Shown here piece by piece: positions 20,278 through 23,426 of a stretch of DNA of 23,426 bases. Origin of the DNA: a virus; the IMG/VR virus record IMGVR_UViG_3300032278_000120, positions 1 to 23,426 of that record. One strand, 5' to 3'. Positions within the stretch are counted from its first letter, which is position 1, and each line of letters opens with the position of its first letter. The notes under the pieces are model-generated. The model saw nothing but the letters and a program-made list of their open reading frames with translations. It was not told the origin of the DNA and ran no database searches. The position numbers and the translations under genes were made by a program.

Positions 20278-21588
20278 ATGAAAAAAATAGATGATATTAA
20301 GCTGCCACCAACAGATATAGATGCAGAAGAAAACTTGTTAGCCGAAGTTATGAGCGGAGGCTGGAACGGTTTTGATGAGGCGGAAAGAATCATCCAAGAC
20401 GATGATGCGTTCTATAATCCCAATTGCAAACATCTGTGGAAGGCTCTTAGAAGATTAAGAAGAGAAGAAGAAGAGTACCATGTGGTTACTATCAAAGATG
20501 AAGCAAAGAAAAAGAACAATGCAATAACAGCATATTGGTTAACTGGTTTAAATGAGAAATCAATTGGAGCATCATTCATACCAAGTCACGCTAAAATAAT
20601 TTGGGAGAAATATATACAGAGGCAGGTTAATAGAACTGCCACTAAATTATTAAACGCAAGTTATTTACCAATAGATAAAACCAAACAGATACTAGAAGAA
20701 CATGGCAGATACGTTGATACGCTAAGAGGCTTAATGCCTACTAAAAAGGTAGACATAGGTTCGATTGCTAAAGAGACAGTAGATAAGATTATTAAGGGAA
20801 ACTCATTAATATCTTATAATTTTAAGCCATTAGACGAATTTGCTGGTGGAATGACAAGAGGTGAGGTTACTGTTATCGGTGGCAGACCAGGGCATGGCAA
20901 AACTACTCTAGTAGTTAACCTAGTACAGAAGTTAATCGAAGACGGAAGAAAGGTATTGCTTATAAATCGTGAAATGAATAATACCGAAATGATGCGAAAA
21001 CTAATTGTTCTAGAATCTGATGATATTACATACGATGATATAAGAGAAAATGAAGTTAAAGAAGAAAATCAAGAAAAGTTAAAGAATGGAGTAGTAGACA
21101 CAATAGCACTTAAATACAAAAAGCTAAAGATGTTTGATAAACTTCGTTATTTAGAAGATTCATTAGGAGAGATAACTAAATTCAAACCTGACGTAGTTAT
21201 TGATGATTACATACAACTTATTCAAATGCCAAGTAATCTGGAACGGAGATTCCAACTTGAGAACATTATGAACGAATATAAGTGGATATGTAAAAAAGAG
21301 AACTGCTCAGCAATATTAGTATCTCAATTAAACAGAGAAATAGAAAGAAGGTATGACCCTAAACCTAAACTATCTGATTTTGCTGAAAGTGGTGTAATCG
21401 AACAAACAGCAGAGGCTGCAATATTTGTTTATTATCCATATCAGTATGATGATGAAAAGTTCAGCCCATACTCTGTTAGTATTATATCAGCTAAGGCTAG
21501 ATATGGACTAACTGGGGAGAGCACAGTTGGGTTTAACGGTAATAAATGCAAATTCTATAACACTGAAACTGATGCATTGAATGTATAA
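20278..21588 (+). CDS. DnaB-like replicative DNA helicase
   Basis: A 436-aa enzyme that would unwind the phage replication fork as a hexamer. The N-terminal domain fits DnaB (PTDIDAEENLLAEVM at about 11-25; CKHLWKALRRLRREEEEYHV). Walker A is GRPGHGKTT (202-210), the catalytic Glu lies in NREM (about 232), Walker B is DVVIDD (305-310), and SQLNR (349-353) is the conserved motif H4-like part. No primase fusion or primase gene is seen in the window. Start at ATG 20278 (GAGGGAG about 5 bases upstream) rather than TTG 20263. Confidence 0.9.
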   Translation: MKKIDDIKLPPTDIDAEENLLAEVMSGGWNGFDEAERIIQDDDAFYNPNCKHLWKALRRLRREEEEYHVVTIKDEAKKKNNAITAYWLTGLNEKSIGASFIPSHAKIIWEKYIQRQVNRTATKLLNASYLPIDKTKQILEEHGRYVDTLRGLMPTKKVDIGSIAKETVDKIIKGNSLISYNFKPLDEFAGGMTRGEVTVIGGRPGHGKTTLVVNLVQKLIEDGRKVLLINREMNNTEMMRKLIVLESDDITYDDIRENEVKEENQEKLKNGVVDTIALKYKKLKMFDKLRYLEDSLGEITKFKPDVVIDDYIQLIQMPSNLERRFQLENIMNEYKWICKKENCSAILVSQLNREIERRYDPKPKLSDFAESGVIEQTAEAAIFVYYPYQYDDEKFSPYSVSIISAKARYGLTGESTVGFNGNKCKFYNTETDALNV

Positions 21589-21776
21589 TGGGGAAAGTGA
21601 ATGGCTGTCGTAACTGTTACTTTTACAGTGGCGGCAGCTGTTTATGGTTTAAGACATACGGTAAAGAAAAAAAAGAAAAAACAATACCAGCGCATGTGCT
21701 GGATAAAGGATGCAAATATTATACGACCAAATTAGTCGGATATTTGATAGATAAATTTGATGGAGAGTTTTTATGA
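21588..21776 (+). CDS. 62-aa Cys-rich protein, probable metal binding
   Basis: CRNC (7-10), C18 and C42 give four Cys, enough for a zinc site or Fe-S cluster. The start is MGKVNGCRNCYFYSGGSC. The ATG shares one base with the helicase stop (TAATG), and the stop forms ATGA with the resolvase start. Function unknown; it is probably a replication or regulatory accessory judging from neighbours. Confidence 0.7.
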   Translation: MGKVNGCRNCYFYSGGSCLWFKTYGKEKKEKTIPAHVLDKGCKYYTTKLVGYLIDKFDGEFL

Positions 21777-22255
21777 AATCATTTATTGGAATTGACCCAG
21801 GCGTTAATGGGGCATTGTGTGTTATGTGGACAGATGGAACTGTAGACGCATATAAATGTCCTCAATCAGCAATGAAAATGGCAGACTTATTTAGAACTAC
21901 CATAAATCATTGTACAGTAGAAAACTATGAACCTGTTGTAGGAATAGAAAGAGTATGGACTATGCCCAGAGATGGTAGAAAAGGAGCATTTACATTTGGA
22001 ATGAACTATGGAATGTGGCATGGTATAATGAATAGTTTTAATATTAATCCAATCATAATAATGCCTAAAGAATGGCAGAGCATGCTAAAGAGATATAAGA
22101 TACCTAAAGACTACCTAGATAAAAAACGGAAATTTAAACTGATAGCTCAAAAATATGTAGACTTTAAAGTTACATTAGCTACGGCAGATGCTATCTTAAT
22201 AACTAAATACCTAAAGGAGAACTATAATGATAAGCGATTATCGACTAAAGCCTAA
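21773..22255 (+). CDS. RuvC-like Holliday junction resolvase
   Basis: A 160-aa RNase H-fold nuclease. SFIGIDPGVNGALCVMW (3-19) carries the first catalytic Asp (D8), VGIERVW (56-62) has E59, and LATADAILI (135-143) has D139, giving three of the usual four acidic residues. KEWQSML and a basic region lie between them, as in RuvC. It would cut Holliday or other branched structures in replicating phage DNA before packaging. Length is normal for phage RuvC-like enzymes. ATGA overlap with the previous gene. Confidence 0.85.
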   Translation: MKSFIGIDPGVNGALCVMWTDGTVDAYKCPQSAMKMADLFRTTINHCTVENYEPVVGIERVWTMPRDGRKGAFTFGMNYGMWHGIMNSFNINPIIIMPKEWQSMLKRYKIPKDYLDKKRKFKLIAQKYVDFKVTLATADAILITKYLKENYNDKRLSTKA

Positions 22256-22406
22256 AGAAAGAGAATTAATACTTAAAAGTACAGAAAAATTATATGATAA
22301 AATTGTAAAAGTAAAGAGATGGTCAGATATTATTTGGGCTGTTACTGGAAATGCTAAATACGTTACTAAAATACTAGAAAATAGAAATAATAATAAATAC
22401 AACTAG
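22227..22406 (+). CDS. 59-aa basic helical protein, last gene of the rightward operon
   Basis: AAGGAG lies seven bases before ATG 22227, inside the end of the resolvase gene. The product (MISDYRLKPKERELILKSTE, then LYDKIVKVKRWSDIIWAVTG and a polar Asn-rich end) is basic and helical; no family is recognised. Its TAG and the TAG of the convergent minus-strand gene share the palindrome CTAG at 22403-22406, so both genes end there. Confidence 0.7.
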   Translation: MISDYRLKPKERELILKSTEKLYDKIVKVKRWSDIIWAVTGNAKYVTKILENRNNNKYN

Positions 22407-23426
22407 ATTGTATCTAAAAATGAAAGCGACTCCATTATGTTTTTATAGGGTTTTGGAAATGAACTCCTCTTCCTCTTCCTCTTTTTCTTACGAAGAACCT
22501 CTAATGGAGTTGCTTCACCTCTTATATAATCAATACTTCCCATTATATCATTCATTTGCATAGCAGATAAATCCTTATTAGTTCCTTTTGGATACTGTAC
22601 AAGAGATAGCTTATCTCTGGTTCTATGTGACATACCTGACATTCTAGCTTTATCAATGAAGAATTTTCTAGCCATACCCTTACCAAACAAGCCAAGTTCT
22701 AGCCTAGCAGCATCCCATAAGCCTCTTTTTACAAATATAGGATATGTGTATTGTGAAAATCTTGCTACCTGAGTATTTATTAAAGAAAGACTCTTAAATT
22801 TCTGCTCTCTAGTAAAGTTTTCATTTCCTTCTACAACTCTATGATTATTGAATAAACTGTTATCTCCAAGATTCCAAAGACCAGCCACTTCGCCTATATT
22901 AGCACCCCATAATATATTAGGACCTGTAAAAGACATCCATCCTTGTCCATACGTAGCTTCTTCAAATTTCTTTTTACCTTCTTCTGACTCTCTATCGGCT
23001 GAATAAGCTTTAAATAAGTTGACACCTGTTTCAATAACATCATTCTGAGCTAATTGAGCAAGATTCATATTGAAGCCTAAACCCATTGCCCACACAGATG
23101 ATTGTAGGATGCCAAGTCTATACATTTTGAAAGCTTCCTGTGATGTTACATCTCCAGCTGCTACTGACCTCATTCCATCTTTAAACCATTTCATCATAAG
23201 GTCAAACATAGACATACGATAATGCATAAACTGACCCACTACCTGACCAGCTGGTCCCTTGAACGGTTTTGCCTTTGCCCATTTAGAATATTCAAAATGT
23301 AAATCAGTCGTCATATTATAAGCTATTTGACCAGCAGTAGCCTCAGTCCAAGCTTGAATTTGTTTATTTGAAGGTGCTTCAACAATTTGTTTTCTACCTT
23401 CATTATACATCTTAGATTTCCATTGC
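22403..23426 (-). CDS. Large probable virion protein, partial (5' end beyond right edge)
   Basis: The frame is open to the right edge (the ATG at 23410 is internal, preceded by QWKSK in frame), so the N-terminus is missing. The visible 340 residues are helical with Gly/Met/aromatic-rich parts (VVGQFMHYRMSMFDLMMKWF, GWMSFTGPNILWGANIGEVA) and end with a strongly basic cluster (RKKKRKRKRSSFPKPYK). No enzymatic motif is seen. The size, composition and orientation with the head operon suggest an internal or ejection protein, or a polyvalent protein carried in the virion. It converges with the early operon at CTAG. Confidence 0.5.
   Translation of the reverse strand, partial: QWKSKMYNEGRKQIVEAPSNKQIQAWTEATAGQIAYNMTTDLHFEYSKWAKAKPFKGPAGQVVGQFMHYRMSMFDLMMKWFKDGMRSVAAGDVTSQEAFKMYRLGILQSSVWAMGLGFNMNLAQLAQNDVIETGVNLFKAYSADRESEEGKKKFEEATYGQGWMSFTGPNILWGANIGEVAGLWNLGDNSLFNNHRVVEGNENFTREQKFKSLSLINTQVARFSQYTYPIFVKRGLWDAARLELGLFGKGMARKFFIDKARMSGMSHRTRDKLSLVQYPKGTNKDLSAMQMNDIMGSIDYIRGEATPLEVLRKKKRKRKRSSFPKPYKNIMESLSFLDTI

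Noticed and set aside
1-23426. tRNA genes
   Set aside because: No T-arm with GGTTCGA-like sequence and matching acceptor stem was found; the few TTCGA words lie inside protein genes.
1-23426. CRISPR array, insertion sequence or integrase/att site
   Set aside because: No repeated spacer-repeat units, transposase or recombinase motifs were seen. The InsA-like zinc ribbon belongs to the phosphoesterase.

Overview
This window is a piece of an AT-rich tailed double-stranded DNA phage genome (Caudoviricetes-type). It carries a portal, large and small terminase subunits, a scaffold-like protein and a major capsid protein, and its replication genes are packed as short overlapping genes. The GH108-type endolysin and the large P22-like portal (about 756 aa) fit a phage of a Gram-negative, probably environmental bacterium, perhaps podovirus-like. 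No tail gene is visible, so tail morphology is a guess. I saw no integrase, tRNA, CRISPR array or insertion sequence.

Left half, minus strand (9524 down to 1): the packaging and head operon. In reading order it holds two small proteins, the small terminase subunit, a 29-aa membrane peptide, a zinc-ribbon metallophosphoesterase, three small proteins (one very basic), the large terminase subunit, a GH108 endolysin, a 31-aa lysine-rich peptide, the portal, the scaffold-like protein and the major capsid protein, which runs off the left edge. Most junctions overlap or abut, which implies translational coupling. Three genes (29, 41 and 31 aa) are very short but sit exactly in the gaps between their neighbours.

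A divergent control region at 9525-9704 separates this operon from a rightward early/middle operon (9705 to 22406). That operon begins with small unknown proteins, an AbrB-like DNA-binding protein and a ParB-like protein. It continues with Cys-rich and HTH proteins, then a recombination cassette (Cas4/RecB-like PD-(D/E)XK nuclease, DUF1071/Sak3-like annealing protein, DUF669/SSB-like protein). After a run of tiny genes come a DUF932 protein, a Dam-like adenine methyltransferase, a DnaB-like helicase and a RuvC-like resolvase. At 22403-22406 it meets a minus-strand gene that enters from the right edge and is probably a virion protein. The layout fits a circular or circularly permuted map with one divergent and one convergent point.

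The most unusual signal is in the non-coding stretches of the rightward operon. Genes there are packed with overlaps, yet four gaps (10392-10532, 12226-12688, 13727-13893, 16299-16570) start right after a stop codon, lack credible ORFs and contain good hairpins. The 463-base gap behind the ParB-like gene is richer in G+C than its surroundings (130 of 300 bases at 12301-12600 by hand count) and has a plausible folded architecture. It is the best candidate here for an undescribed large structured phage RNA. Assignments are from reading the sequence only; no database or folding program was used.
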